Assembly: GCA_016716835.1 (NCBI GenBank)
Contig: JADJUW010000001.1
Coordinates: 992,001 to 1,056,000, forward strand
Source of the DNA: Myxococcales bacterium
GTDB lineage: Bacteria; Myxococcota_A; Polyangia; Haliangiales; Haliangiaceae
Direction: 5' to 3'
DNA length: 64,000 nucleotides
This document shows, one piece after another, positions 37,019 to 46,159 of the stretch (position 1 is its first letter; each line of letters begins with the position of its first letter). The translations under genes and the position numbers were made by a program. Under the pieces are notes generated by a model. It saw only the letters and a list, made by a program, of their open reading frames with translations. It ran no database searches and had not been told where the DNA came from.

Positions 37019-37864
37019 GTGATTGTTTTCGATTTCGATGGCACCTTAACTGACGCCGAGGCGGAGGGCGCGCCGTTTGTGCGCGGCTATTTGGAAGATA
37101 TCGCACGTTTGGTCGGCAAATCGCCCGATGACGCCGAGGTTGCGGCGCGCTCGGAGGCGGTGATCGCCGATATTGTCAGCCGACCGAGCGACCACGCGTT
37201 TTATTGGGGCGGCTATGCGGTGGCGCCCGCCTCGGTAGACCCCTATCTGCGCATGGCCCTGGTCGCCGATGCCATTTTTGATCACTACGGGGCCTTTAAG
37301 ACCGCCAGCGATCGCGAGCCGCTCTTGCGCTCGGTCCTGTATCGCTACAACTACGAAAAAACGCGCTCGGTGTTTCGCGACGGCGCGCGGCCGCTCCTCG
37401 CCGGCCTGCGCGCGCAAAATGTGCATGTCGTCACCAACTCCAACACCACCCATGTCTGCGGCAAGATCGCCGAGCTCGACGGGGGCAGCGGCGAGGTCGC
37501 GTGGCTGACGCCGCGCGTGGTCGGCGATGCGGGAAAATTTGTCGTGGTACCGAAGGCGGATGCGATGCCCGAAGCGCTAACCATGCCAGGCCTGGCGCGC
37601 CCCATCTTGCTGCGACGCAAGTCGTATTTTGACGTGCTGTCGCGCTTGCTTGCGGCGGCGAACGAATCGTTTGCGGACCTCGTGGTGGTGGGCGACATTT
37701 TCGAGCTCGACCTCGCCATGCCACTGGCGATGGGCGCGCGGGTGATCCTGATGGCAAATCACGCGACGCCGCCCTACGAGATCGCCTACGTCAGCGCGCA
37801 CGCCCGCGGGCAAGTGGTGCGCTCGCTGCCCGAGGTTGCGGCGGCGCTGCGGCAGCTCGCCTAA
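37019..37864 (+). CDS. HAD-superfamily hydrolase
   Basis: A 281-residue protein beginning at a GTG codon. The nucleophile motif MIVFDFDGTLTDAEAEG sits at the very N-terminus, motif II HVVTNSNTTHV lies near residue 140, a Lys in LLRRKSYFDVL near 200, and motif IV VVGDIFELDLAMPLAMGARV near 227, giving a complete HAD active site (Asp, Asp, Ser/Thr, Lys, Asp). The long insert between motifs I and II (residues 30-125) is the cap and includes an aromatic stretch, HAFYWGGYAVAP. Substrate unknown. A MaoC-like gene starts 47 bases downstream on the same strand. Confidence 0.8.
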   Translation: MIVFDFDGTLTDAEAEGAPFVRGYLEDIARLVGKSPDDAEVAARSEAVIADIVSRPSDHAFYWGGYAVAPASVDPYLRMALVADAIFDHYGAFKTASDREPLLRSVLYRYNYEKTRSVFRDGARPLLAGLRAQNVHVVTNSNTTHVCGKIAELDGGSGEVAWLTPRVVGDAGKFVVVPKADAMPEALTMPGLARPILLRRKSYFDVLSRLLAAANESFADLVVVGDIFELDLAMPLAMGARVILMANHATPPYEIAYVSAHARGQVVRSLPEVAAALRQLA

Positions 37865-37911
37865 GGCGCCGCCCCATGGCACGGCGCCCACGCGCATGTT
37901 AAGCATGCGCC

Positions 37912-38754
37912 ATGGCGCTCAATTTTGATCTCATTGGCAAACCATCCGATCCGCTGACACATAAGTATGCGTGGAAGGATTGCGTGCTCTACGCGCTCGG
38001 GGTCGGCGCCACCACCGCCGCCGAGCTCGACTTTCTCTTTGAAATGAACGGCCCCAAGGTGCTGCCGACGTTTGCGGTGGTGCCGTCGTTTTCGGCGATG
38101 CTCTCGGTGTGTGGCCGCCTCGGCGCCAACATGGCGATGGTCGTGCACGGTGAGCAAGCGATCAATTTGCTGCGTCCCATTCCGCCGTCCGGATCGCTGG
38201 AGACCCGCGCGGTGGTCGAAGGCATTTTCGACAAGGGCAAGGGCGCGCTCGCGGTGGTGCGTGCTGACACCACGGATGAGCGGGGCGAGCCGCTATTTAC
38301 CAACAAATTTTCGATCTTCATTCGTGGCGCCGGCGGGTTTGGCGGCGAACGCGGTCCCGATGCTGGCAGCGGCGAGCTGCCAACCCGTGCGCCCGACTTT
38401 GCCGTAACCGAGACGACGTCGCCTGACCAGGCGGCGCTGTATCGCCTCTCGGGCGACTACAATCCGCTGCACATCTCGCCCATGTTCGCGACCCAGGTCG
38501 GTTTCGCACGGCCGATCTTGCACGGGCTGTGCACGTACGGCATCGCGGGGCGCGCCGTCTTGCGCCACGCTGCGGGCGGCAACGTCGCCAAGCTAACCTC
38601 GTTTGGCGCGCGCTTTGCGGCGCCGGTGTTTCCCGGCGACACGCTAACCACCGAGGGCTGGGCAAATGGCGACGGCACGTTTGCGGTGCAAGTCAAAAAC
38701 CAAGATGGTAAGGCCGTGCTCTCGCACAGCACCGCCACGATCGCGGCGGCGTAA
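37912..38754 (+). CDS. MaoC-like (R)-specific enoyl-CoA hydratase (hydratase 2 type)
   Basis: A 280-residue double hot-dog protein. The N-terminal half (about 1-130) is the non-catalytic hot-dog; the C-terminal half has the hydratase-2 signature YRLSGDYNPLHISPMFA near residue 180, with the catalytic Asp and His, followed by FARPILHGLCTYGIAGRAV. This arrangement matches the hydratase-2 domain of peroxisomal multifunctional enzyme type 2 and stand-alone bacterial homologues that hydrate trans-2-enoyl-CoA to (R)-3-hydroxyacyl-CoA. The partner dehydrogenase is not adjacent. The next gene starts 8 bases later, suggesting an operon with the CysQ-like phosphatase. Confidence 0.88.
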   Translation: MALNFDLIGKPSDPLTHKYAWKDCVLYALGVGATTAAELDFLFEMNGPKVLPTFAVVPSFSAMLSVCGRLGANMAMVVHGEQAINLLRPIPPSGSLETRAVVEGIFDKGKGALAVVRADTTDERGEPLFTNKFSIFIRGAGGFGGERGPDAGSGELPTRAPDFAVTETTSPDQAALYRLSGDYNPLHISPMFATQVGFARPILHGLCTYGIAGRAVLRHAAGGNVAKLTSFGARFAAPVFPGDTLTTEGWANGDGTFAVQVKNQDGKAVLSHSTATIAAA

Positions 38755-38762
38755 GCTGCGCT

Positions 38763-39581
38763 ATGCCGCTGACGCCGACGTCTCAGGCCGTCTTGCTCGC
38801 CACCATGCGCGAGGTCGGAGCGCGCGTCATCGCGATGCGCGACGCGGGACTTACGCAACGCGAAAAGTCCCCCGGCGATGTCGTCACCAACGCCGACCTC
38901 GAGGCCTCAGCGCAGCTGATGGCCGAGGTGCACCGCCTGTTTCCTGACGATCGCATTGTCAGCGAGGAGGCGGTCGATGAGATTGCGGGCCGTGGCGGCG
39001 ATCGCATCTGGTACATCGACCCGATCGACGGCACCAGCGATTACGTCAGCGGGCGCGACGGCTTTACGATCATGGTCGGGCTCGCCATCGCCGGCCATCC
39101 AGCCTTCGGCGCGGTGTATCAGCCGACGACCGGTAATATGTACTACACGGTAAAGGGCCGCGCCTATCGCGAACGCCCCGGCGCGCGGCGTGAGATCCTC
39201 GCGGTCTCGACCGTGGCCGAGGCCAGCGATGCCAGATTGGTCGCATCGCGGTCGCGGCGCACGGCGGATGTCGACGCGGTCAAGGACGAGCTGGCGGTGC
39301 AGCATGAGTTCAACATTGGCTCCATCGGGCTTAAGCTGTGCCTCATTGCCTGCGGCGAGTTTGATCTCTACGTCAATCCGCGGCCGCGTTGTCGGCTGTG
39401 GGATACATGCGCGCCCGAGGCAATTTTACGCGGCGCTGGGGGCGAGCTGTCGACGCTGGCCCCAGCCATGTTGTCCTACGCCGCGCCCGAGCTGGCCCTC
39501 CGCGAGGGCCTGGTCGCGTCCAATGGGCACATCCACGCCGAGGTCGTCGCGAAATTGCGCCCCCTCTTCGCTCGCAAGTAG
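38763..39581 (+). CDS. inositol-monophosphatase family phosphatase, CysQ-like
   Basis: A 272-residue Mg-dependent, lithium-sensitive-type phosphatase. The metal site is complete: Glu in IVSEEAVDEIAG near residue 65, then the DPIDGTSDYVSGRDGF motif near 88, and the C-terminal WDTCAPEAILRGAGGELS near 210, which contains the WD..A signature. The Ser-Glu-Glu segment and the RPRCRLWD context favour the 3'(2'),5'-bisphosphate nucleotidase (CysQ) side of the family over inositol monophosphatase, but the two cannot be separated with certainty by eye. It is probably co-transcribed with the MaoC-like gene. Confidence 0.85.
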   Translation: MPLTPTSQAVLLATMREVGARVIAMRDAGLTQREKSPGDVVTNADLEASAQLMAEVHRLFPDDRIVSEEAVDEIAGRGGDRIWYIDPIDGTSDYVSGRDGFTIMVGLAIAGHPAFGAVYQPTTGNMYYTVKGRAYRERPGARREILAVSTVAEASDARLVASRSRRTADVDAVKDELAVQHEFNIGSIGLKLCLIACGEFDLYVNPRPRCRLWDTCAPEAILRGAGGELSTLAPAMLSYAAPELALREGLVASNGHIHAEVVAKLRPLFARK

Positions 39582-39615
39582 CTAAGATGCCGGCCGGTCT
39601 GCTACCCTGCTAGGC

Positions 39616-40563
39616 ATGCAACTGCGAACCACCGCGTGGGCCGCCATCTTTGTGCTGCTGGCCGGCCCCCTGGTGGCGACGGCGCAGCCGAGCCGCAAGG
39701 ACCAGAAAAAGGGCGAAGCGCTTTACGACAAAGCCAAGGCCGAAAAAGATAAAGGCGACTGCGCGGCGGCGCTGCCCAAGTTTGCCGAGGCGCTGGCGCT
39801 GACCCAGAACAACTATGTGCTGTTCGACCTCGCGCAGTGTTTTGAGCGCACCAGCGAGCCGACGAAGGCGCTGCACCATTATCTGCTGCTCAATGCGCGG
39901 CTGCCGACGTCGCCCTTGGTCGACGCGGTCAACGACGCGGTCGCCACGATTGAGGCTGGAGACGAGCGCGCGGCCTACCTATATTACGCAGGCTATCTTG
40001 AGGCGGGCGCCGCGTTGCCTCCCGAGCAACAGGCAGGCGAATACACGGCACTGGCCATCGAGCGCAAGCTGGCGCTTGAGACCAAGAACCCAAGCTGGGC
40101 TAAAAGCGACGATCCCGACGTCGAAAAGCCGCCGCTGGATAAGCCCGATCTCGGCAAGCCCGATGTGAAAGTGCCAGTGACGAAACCCCGCACCCCGGCC
40201 CGCCCAGGGCGTACCAAGAAGCTGCTTGGTATAGGCCTTGCGGCGGCTGGCCTGGGCACCGGCGCCGTGGCTGGCTACTACGGCATCTATCGCGGCGGCC
40301 AGTTGGCCGATGATTCCGCGGCCTGCGCTGCCGATGCAGATTGCAAAGACACGGAACGGGCCGACGACCTCAACACCAAGGGCAAGCTCTACAACAGGCG
40401 CGGGTTTATTTTTGGCGCCATCGGCGGCGCGGCGCTCGCCGGCGGCGTGGTGCTGTATTGGTTAGGCCACAAGCAAGCCAAGGCGGGGCGCACGTCGGTC
40501 ACGCTAGTGCCTTCGATCGATGCCGAGGGCGGCGTCTCGGCGGTGCTCGTCGGTACGTTCTAG
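39616..40563 (+). CDS. exported TPR protein with C-terminal membrane segments
   Basis: A 315-residue protein. A Sec signal peptide (MQLRTTAWAAIFVLLAGPLV, cleavage near ATAQP) is followed by TPR-like helices at residues 30-95 (KKGEALYDKAKAEKDKGDCA, FAEALALTQNNYVLFDLAQC), an acidic/Pro/Lys linker at 150-195 rich in KPD repeats, and two glycine-rich membrane spans at about 205-225 (LLGIGLAAAGLGTGAVAGYY) and 262-285 (FIFGAIGGAALAGGVVLYWL). This architecture is common in myxobacteria, but I know of no assigned function. Its stop overlaps the convergent kinase stop by 4 bases. Confidence 0.72.
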   Translation: MQLRTTAWAAIFVLLAGPLVATAQPSRKDQKKGEALYDKAKAEKDKGDCAAALPKFAEALALTQNNYVLFDLAQCFERTSEPTKALHHYLLLNARLPTSPLVDAVNDAVATIEAGDERAAYLYYAGYLEAGAALPPEQQAGEYTALAIERKLALETKNPSWAKSDDPDVEKPPLDKPDLGKPDVKVPVTKPRTPARPGRTKKLLGIGLAAAGLGTGAVAGYYGIYRGGQLADDSAACAADADCKDTERADDLNTKGKLYNRRGFIFGAIGGAALAGGVVLYWLGHKQAKAGRTSVTLVPSIDAEGGVSAVLVGTF

Positions 40564-43118
40564 CGGCTCTTTTTGCACGCCATGGCGTTCCACGAGGGAG
40601 TACCAAATGCACATGGATCTCCAGGTTTCGTCGTGGTTCGTCCAGGCCCTGAGCTCGACCTCTTGTCTAATTTCACGTGTTGGCTAGTTTCGCCCGCGGC
40701 AATCTCAACCACCTCATCGCGATATCTCGAATACTTCAAGGTCACGGTGAACGCCTCGTTAACCCCGACGGTTAGCTCATGCGGCGTCTTCCCAACTCTT
40801 TTGCGACCGACATAGACTTGTGCGCCCTTGGGCACTGACGTGATGCGCACCACGCGCGTCTTAGGCGTATCTACAACCGGCGCATCGACCGAAGGTGCGT
40901 CGACGGGGGGCACGGCACCTTGCGCGTCGGGCGTGATCGCGATCGCGGCGTCAACGGGCAAGGCCGCATCCGGTAGCTGCAGCGCTCCACCGGCATCGAT
41001 GATAGCGCCGCGCCCATTTTGGTCTTTACCGCCACCGCCAAAGGCGGCGTATCCCACGGCGACGACGGCAACCGCTGCTATCGCGAGCCACAACCATAGC
41101 GACCGCCGGCTTGGACGCAACTGCTTGGCGAACGCGCTGCTCGTGTCCGCCGAAAACGTTGCGGGGCGTTGCACGGCTAATTCCGACAACTCCTGGCCGC
41201 CGAGCGCCGCGACGTGCACCGGCTCGCTGGACATCCCGGCGGGCAGTCCCAGCACGAGGTCGGTCACTGACGACGTAGGCGCCGAGCTTGCGGCAGGCTG
41301 TGCCGTTGGGATGGTTGCCGAAACCGCAGGCGCAGCCGGTCGCGATGGCGGCGGGGGGACCACGGCGGGCGACGTTGAAGCGCCAATGTCGGCGCTGGTG
41401 ACATTGGCAGCGGGCGAGCCCGTGGCCGCATCGGCCGTCGGCGTTGCACCCGGTGGTGGCGCGAAATGGCCTTGACGCGTATCCGGGCGTTTGCCAACAA
41501 GGGACGCTGCGGCGGCTGGTACCACAGCAGGCGAAACAGCAGGCGGTGCGGCCGGCGATGCGAACGGTGGCGGCACTGTCGATCCGGTCGATGCTAGGCG
41601 AGGCACCGCAATCGGCGCTGGCGCGACCGGGACCGCCGCCGTCTTGCCGGCCGTCGCGGGCGCGATCGGCATCGGCATTTTTTTACTCGCGGCAGGCGCA
41701 GGCCTTTCGGCCGGCGCGCCCCCTTGCGGCTCAAGCACGACGCTCGCGACATCCGCGACCGGCTTGGTAAGCCGCACGGGTCCCGCGCTCGCGATGGCGC
41801 CGCCCGCGGTCCTCGTGGTCGCGCCCTTAGGCTGGCGTTCGGTATCGCCGTCATCGACCGGGCGCGGCGGATCGACTCGGGTCGGCACGGCGGCAAGCGG
41901 CGCCGACGGCGGGCTTGTCACCAGCTGATCAATTCTCGCGCGGCGGCGATTCTTTTCGAGCTGCGCCTCGTCGACGCGCCCTTCACGCGTGAGCGGCACG
42001 GGCATCGTCGGCGCGTCCATATCGAGGCCATCGTCGGCCTCGGTATCCATGTCCATGTTGATGGGCGCCTGCGACGAGCGCAGCGCCCGCGCCTCGGCGT
42101 CGGATACGGTGTACTCGCGCGGCGGGGCGAGCACGGGCGCCGAGGCCGCGCGATGCCCGATCCACGGCTCAGGCACCTCGCCAAACAGCTCTTTCATGAA
42201 TCGCGACATCGACCGCGACGATAGCGCCAGGCGCTCCCCCACGGCGAATTGCTCGATCGCCTCGGCGAGCTCGCCCGCGTGCTGGTATCGCGCCTTGGGA
42301 TCAACCGCGAGCGCACGCTCGATGATTGCCTGCAGCCCAAGCGGAAAGTCGGGATACAGCGACGTCGGCTTGCGATAACGGCCGTGCACGATGCGCTGCA
42401 TCGTCTCGAAATCGCTGTCGGCGCGAAACGCGCGCTGCTGCGTGGTGGTCTCGTACAAGATAATGCCGAGCGCGAAAATATCGCTGCGCCGATCGAGCTC
42501 GAGGCCGCGGCACTGCTCGGGCGACATGTACGCAAACTTGCCCTTGATGGTGCCCGCCTGCGTTTCGGCGGAGCGCTCGGACGCCTTGGCGATGCCAAAA
42601 TCGACCATCTTCACCGCGCCGTCGTAGTCGATCATTACGTTGGACGGCGACACGTCGCGGTGGACGATCTTCAGCGGCATGCCGTCGGGCCCCTTGCGAT
42701 CGTGGGCGTGTTGCAGCCCCGCCGCCGCCGCCGCGACGATAAACAGGCCCAGCTCGAGCGGGATGCGCCGGCCGGTCTCGCCACAGCGCGCTAGGATCGC
42801 GCGCAGGTCTTGCCCGTGGACGTACTCCATGACGAAGTAGTGCAAATTATTTTCCGCACCAACCTCGATGACTTGTGCGATATTATTGTGGTGCAGGCTC
42901 GCCGCGAGGCGCGCCTCATCGAGAAACATTTTGATCGCCATCGCGTCGGCGGCGCGCCCGGGCACGATCACCTTGACCACGACGTAGCGCTCGAACGCGC
43001 CGATGCCGGCGATGCGCGCGAGATAGAGCTGGGCCATCCCGCCGGTGGCGAGCGGACGCACGATCTCGTACTTTCCGAGACGTTGTCCCTCTGCGACGCT
43101 AGAGGCTAAAGGATGCAC
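40560..43118 (-). CDS. membrane Ser/Thr protein kinase with PEGA domain
   Basis: An 852-residue bacterial Hanks-type kinase. The kinase domain, about residues 14-280, begins LGKYEIVRPLATGGMAQLYL, with the ATP-binding Lys in RYVVVKVIV, catalytic HRDVSPSNVMI, metal-binding DFGIAKA, and KFAYMSPEQC at the activation segment end. Residues 310-670 are a disordered Pro/Ala/Thr-rich linker. One membrane helix lies at 673-691 (SLWLWLAIAAVAVVAVGY). The outside part is an Asp/Pro-rich stretch, a PEGA domain at about 770-825 (ITSVPKGAQVYVGRKRVGKT), and a short Cys-containing tail. The kinase is thus cytoplasmic, with an extracytoplasmic PEGA sensor or anchor. It stands alone; substrates unknown. Confidence 0.92.
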   Translation of the reverse strand: MHPLASSVAEGQRLGKYEIVRPLATGGMAQLYLARIAGIGAFERYVVVKVIVPGRAADAMAIKMFLDEARLAASLHHNNIAQVIEVGAENNLHYFVMEYVHGQDLRAILARCGETGRRIPLELGLFIVAAAAAGLQHAHDRKGPDGMPLKIVHRDVSPSNVMIDYDGAVKMVDFGIAKASERSAETQAGTIKGKFAYMSPEQCRGLELDRRSDIFALGIILYETTTQQRAFRADSDFETMQRIVHGRYRKPTSLYPDFPLGLQAIIERALAVDPKARYQHAGELAEAIEQFAVGERLALSSRSMSRFMKELFGEVPEPWIGHRAASAPVLAPPREYTVSDAEARALRSSQAPINMDMDTEADDGLDMDAPTMPVPLTREGRVDEAQLEKNRRRARIDQLVTSPPSAPLAAVPTRVDPPRPVDDGDTERQPKGATTRTAGGAIASAGPVRLTKPVADVASVVLEPQGGAPAERPAPAASKKMPMPIAPATAGKTAAVPVAPAPIAVPRLASTGSTVPPPFASPAAPPAVSPAVVPAAAASLVGKRPDTRQGHFAPPPGATPTADAATGSPAANVTSADIGASTSPAVVPPPPSRPAAPAVSATIPTAQPAASSAPTSSVTDLVLGLPAGMSSEPVHVAALGGQELSELAVQRPATFSADTSSAFAKQLRPSRRSLWLWLAIAAVAVVAVGYAAFGGGGKDQNGRGAIIDAGGALQLPDAALPVDAAIAITPDAQGAVPPVDAPSVDAPVVDTPKTRVVRITSVPKGAQVYVGRKRVGKTPHELTVGVNEAFTVTLKYSRYRDEVVEIAAGETSQHVKLDKRSSSGPGRTTTKPGDPCAFGTPSWNAMACKKSR

Positions 43119-43240
43119 CTAAATCTAAGTTTTTCAGGTAGCTCAGCCCGGGTCAAGGCGATTGCGGTCAACGCAGCAGCTATCGCGACAGCCTACCTCG
43201 CCGCGCTGTAGGCGCCGTTCCTACCTGCACCGCTAGCGGG

Positions 43241-44630
43241 TTACGTTGCGCCGCCAGCCACCGTCATGCTTGACACGCGAAATGTCGGGCACGCCGTCGA
43301 GCTGCGAATCACGAGGTCGTCGGCGACGGCGTCGATGCGGCCAAGGATTTCCGCGAAGTTGGCGGAAATCGTCACCTCGCTCACCGGGTGAACCATTTCG
43401 CCGTCTTCGATCCAGAAGCCCTGCGCGCCGCGTGAGAAGTCGCCCGTGGTCGGGTTAAAGCCAAATCCCATTAGGCTGGTGACGTAGAGGCCGCGTCTCG
43501 TGTCCCGCAGCAGCGCCTGCCGGGTCATGTTGCCGGCCGCCATGATGAGGTTGCTCGTGGTAGGTCCGGGATTGCCGCCAATGCCTCGACCCGCTGACCC
43601 AGTCGAAGCGCGACCCAATTTCCGCGCGCTGTAGACGTCACACAGCACCGTCGCCAAGACGCCACGATCGACGACGACGTTGCGCCGCGTTGCCAAGCCA
43701 TCGCCATCAAAGGGCTTGGAGCCTGGCCCGCGCGGCAGATGCGGATCGTCGACGATGGTTAGCAACGGCGAGGCGATCTGCTGGTGCTCCTTGCCGACGA
43801 GGTAGGTCGACTTTCGCCACATCGCCGCGCCGTTGGTAACCGAAAAGACCGACCCGACGATCGCGCGCCCCACCTCGGGGTCAAACACGATAGGGCAATC
43901 CTGCGTCGCAATTTTGCGCGTGCCGAGCTGAGCCAGCGTGCGGCGCGCGGCCTCAACGCCAACGGCCTCGGGCGACTCAAGCTGCGCCAAGAAGCGCCCC
44001 GCCGTCCACCAATGGCCATTGCGCTTCTTGGTTGGGTCTTTGTCGTCGTCGCAAATCGGCTCGACGACGAGTGAGCCATACGAGCCGCGGTAGCCGCCAA
44101 CAAAGCCGCGCGAGTTGGCAAATACAGTGGCGCCGATCGTCGACGACCACGTTGCGCCATCGGAATTGTGCAGCCGCGCGTCATGCGCCATCGCCGCGCG
44201 TTCGGCGCGCCGACACTGCTCAAGCGCCCACGCCGCCGAGATTTCAGGCATGGCGGCGTCATACAGATCGAGTTCCGGAAACTCCTTCGCCATTTCGGCC
44301 GCCTCCGGCAAGCCGCCGACGTCGTCGGGTTCGGCATATTGCGCCAGCTCGACGGTCGAGGCGATAAAGTCGCGCAACGAGTCGAGGCGCAAATCCGAGG
44401 TGTACGTGATCGCCTTGCGATCGCCGACAAAAGAGGCGCAGCCCTAGCGCGCGACTACCCGCCTCTTGCACCAGCTCGGGCTCGCCGAGCCGAATCTTGG
44501 TCGTCAGCTCGCTGCCCGAGCGCGTCAGCACTTCGGCGTCGGTGGCGCCCGCAGCGCGCGAAAGCTCGACGACGCGCTGGGAGAGGTCGCGTAGTTCTTT
44601 TAGTTCGTTTTCGTTAATTGCGGTGCTCAT
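43241..44630 (-). pseudogene. pmbA: PmbA/TldE protease subunit, interrupted by a +1 frameshift
   Basis: Partner of TldD in the heterodimeric metalloprotease that trims unfolded or ribosomally made peptides. Translation from the ATG at 44630 gives a typical PmbA N-terminus (MSTAINENELKELRDLSQRV, then GSELTTKIRLGEPELVQEAG and SRALGLRLF) but then leaves frame at the run of four A (T on the coding strand) at 44429-44432. Deleting one base restores LFVGDRKAITYTSDLRLDSL and the rest of the protein (about 460 residues in total), including GRGIGGNPGPTTSNLIM and GFGFNPTTGDFSRGAQGFW. The downstream frame has no usable start before a TTG inside the conserved region. Either a real mutation, a programmed slip, or a sequencing error. 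The start overlaps the tldD stop by 4 bases. Confidence 0.85.
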
Positions 44631-46081
44631 CGTTGCGTGCCTCCCACCGTGATGCTTGCGATGCGGACCGTCGGCGTGCCGACGCCAACCGGCACCGACT
44701 GGCCATCCTTGCCACACGTCCACATGCCATCCGAAAGCGTATAGTCGTTGCCCAGGCGGTCGAGCTGCCGCAGCACGGCGGGCCCATTGCCGATTAGATT
44801 GACGCCTTTGAGCGGCGCGGTGATCTTGCCATTTTCGATGAGGTAGCTCTCGGTCAACGAGAACACGAAATCGCCGTTGGAAATATTGACCTGCCCACCC
44901 GAAAACCGCTTGGCGTACACGCCTCGCGTCACCGAGGCAATGATGTCCGCGGGGTCTTCCTGCCCGCCGAGCATCAGCGTGTTCGTCATGCGCGGCAGCG
45001 GCATGGACTGAAACGATTCGCGCCGCCCATTGCCGCTCGGCGCGACGCCAAAATGGCGAGCGCTGAGGCGGTCGTGCATGTAGCCAACCAGGATGCCCTT
45101 GTCGATGAGTAGATTTCGCTTAGGGAGATAGCCTTCGTCGTCGACGTTGATGGTGCCTCGGCTATCGCCAATGGTGCCGTCATCGACCACGGTGCAAAGG
45201 TCTGAGGCGACGCGCTGGCCGATCTGGTCGGTGTAGTTCGAGGTTTTCTTGCGATTAAAATCGGCCTCGAGGCCGTGCCCCACCGCCTCGTGCAGCAAGA
45301 TGCCCGAATCACCCGCCGCAAGCACGACCGGCATATCGCCCGCCGGCGCGTCGACGGCGCCCAGCATGGTGATGGCGATGCGCGCGGCTTCGCGCCCGTG
45401 CGCCGCGGCATCGCGCTCCGCCTGGCCAAAGTATTCAAGGCCCAGGCGTCCGCCGCCGCCCGAGCTGCCGGCTTGGCGCTTGCCGCCGTCTTCCGCGACG
45501 GCGCGCACGCCAAAGCGAATCATCGGTTGCAGATCGGTGGCGCGGCGGCCATCCGAGGTAATCACCAGCACCTCGCGCAGGCTCTCGGCGAACGAAGCCT
45601 CGACCTTTTCGATGCGCGGATCGTAGGCGCGCGCCGCCTGATCGGCAGCCCTGAGCAAGGCTAATTTTTCGGCGACGGGCACCACCAGCGACAGCGTTGG
45701 AACCGCGTAGTAATCGGCAACCTGGGCGGTGTTAGCCGCCACCGGTGCCACCCGCGCGCCCGTCGCGGCGATTTGCCCGGCGGTGCGCGCCGCATGCAGC
45801 ATGCGCTCTGGTCGCAAATCCTCGGTATAGGCATAGCCGGTGGCGTCGCCAGCCAAGACGCGGACGCCAAGGCCGAGCGAAACGCCGCGGCCAACGGTCT
45901 TGACCTTTTCTTCCTCGAGCGCGTAGTCGGCGCTAACGCGAAATTCAAAATATAGGTCGGCATAGTCACCGCCACTTTGCAGCGCGGCGTCTAGCAGCGA
46001 CGTCGCGAGCGCGTCATCGATGGCGTGCAGGCCTCCAGGGGCAAAGGGGGCGCGAAGCCCAAGGGGTGCGTTAACAGGCAT
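44627..46081 (-). CDS. tldD: TldD metalloprotease subunit
   Basis: Catalytic partner of PmbA. From the ATG at 46081 it has 484 residues, beginning MPVNAPLGLRAPFAPGGLHA. The zinc site is HEAVGHGLEADFNRKKTSNY near residue 260, where the two His of HExxxH and a downstream Cys-containing segment bind the metal. FEFRVSADYALEEEKVKTVG near 50 and the C-terminal RMTNTLMLGGQEDPADII and FVFSLTESYLIENGKITAPL are family hallmarks. TldD-PmbA removes leader peptides in some natural-product pathways and degrades antitoxins. No small precursor gene is evident nearby. If pmbA is truly broken, TldD would be left without its usual partner. Confidence 0.94.
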   Translation of the reverse strand: MPVNAPLGLRAPFAPGGLHAIDDALATSLLDAALQSGGDYADLYFEFRVSADYALEEEKVKTVGRGVSLGLGVRVLAGDATGYAYTEDLRPERMLHAARTAGQIAATGARVAPVAANTAQVADYYAVPTLSLVVPVAEKLALLRAADQAARAYDPRIEKVEASFAESLREVLVITSDGRRATDLQPMIRFGVRAVAEDGGKRQAGSSGGGGRLGLEYFGQAERDAAAHGREAARIAITMLGAVDAPAGDMPVVLAAGDSGILLHEAVGHGLEADFNRKKTSNYTDQIGQRVASDLCTVVDDGTIGDSRGTINVDDEGYLPKRNLLIDKGILVGYMHDRLSARHFGVAPSGNGRRESFQSMPLPRMTNTLMLGGQEDPADIIASVTRGVYAKRFSGGQVNISNGDFVFSLTESYLIENGKITAPLKGVNLIGNGPAVLRQLDRLGNDYTLSDGMWTCGKDGQSVPVGVGTPTVRIASITVGGTQR

Positions 46082-46159
46082 GGCGGTAGTGTAATCACAA
46101 ATGCGCACACGAGCGATCGCCGCGGCGCATACTCGCTGCCTATTGCGGCAGGACCCGCG

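Noticed and set aside
43241..44392. PmbA as a complete protein starting at 44392
   Set aside because: The start there is a TTG within a conserved internal segment, and the true N-terminus is encoded upstream in another frame, so this is the 3' part of a frameshifted gene.
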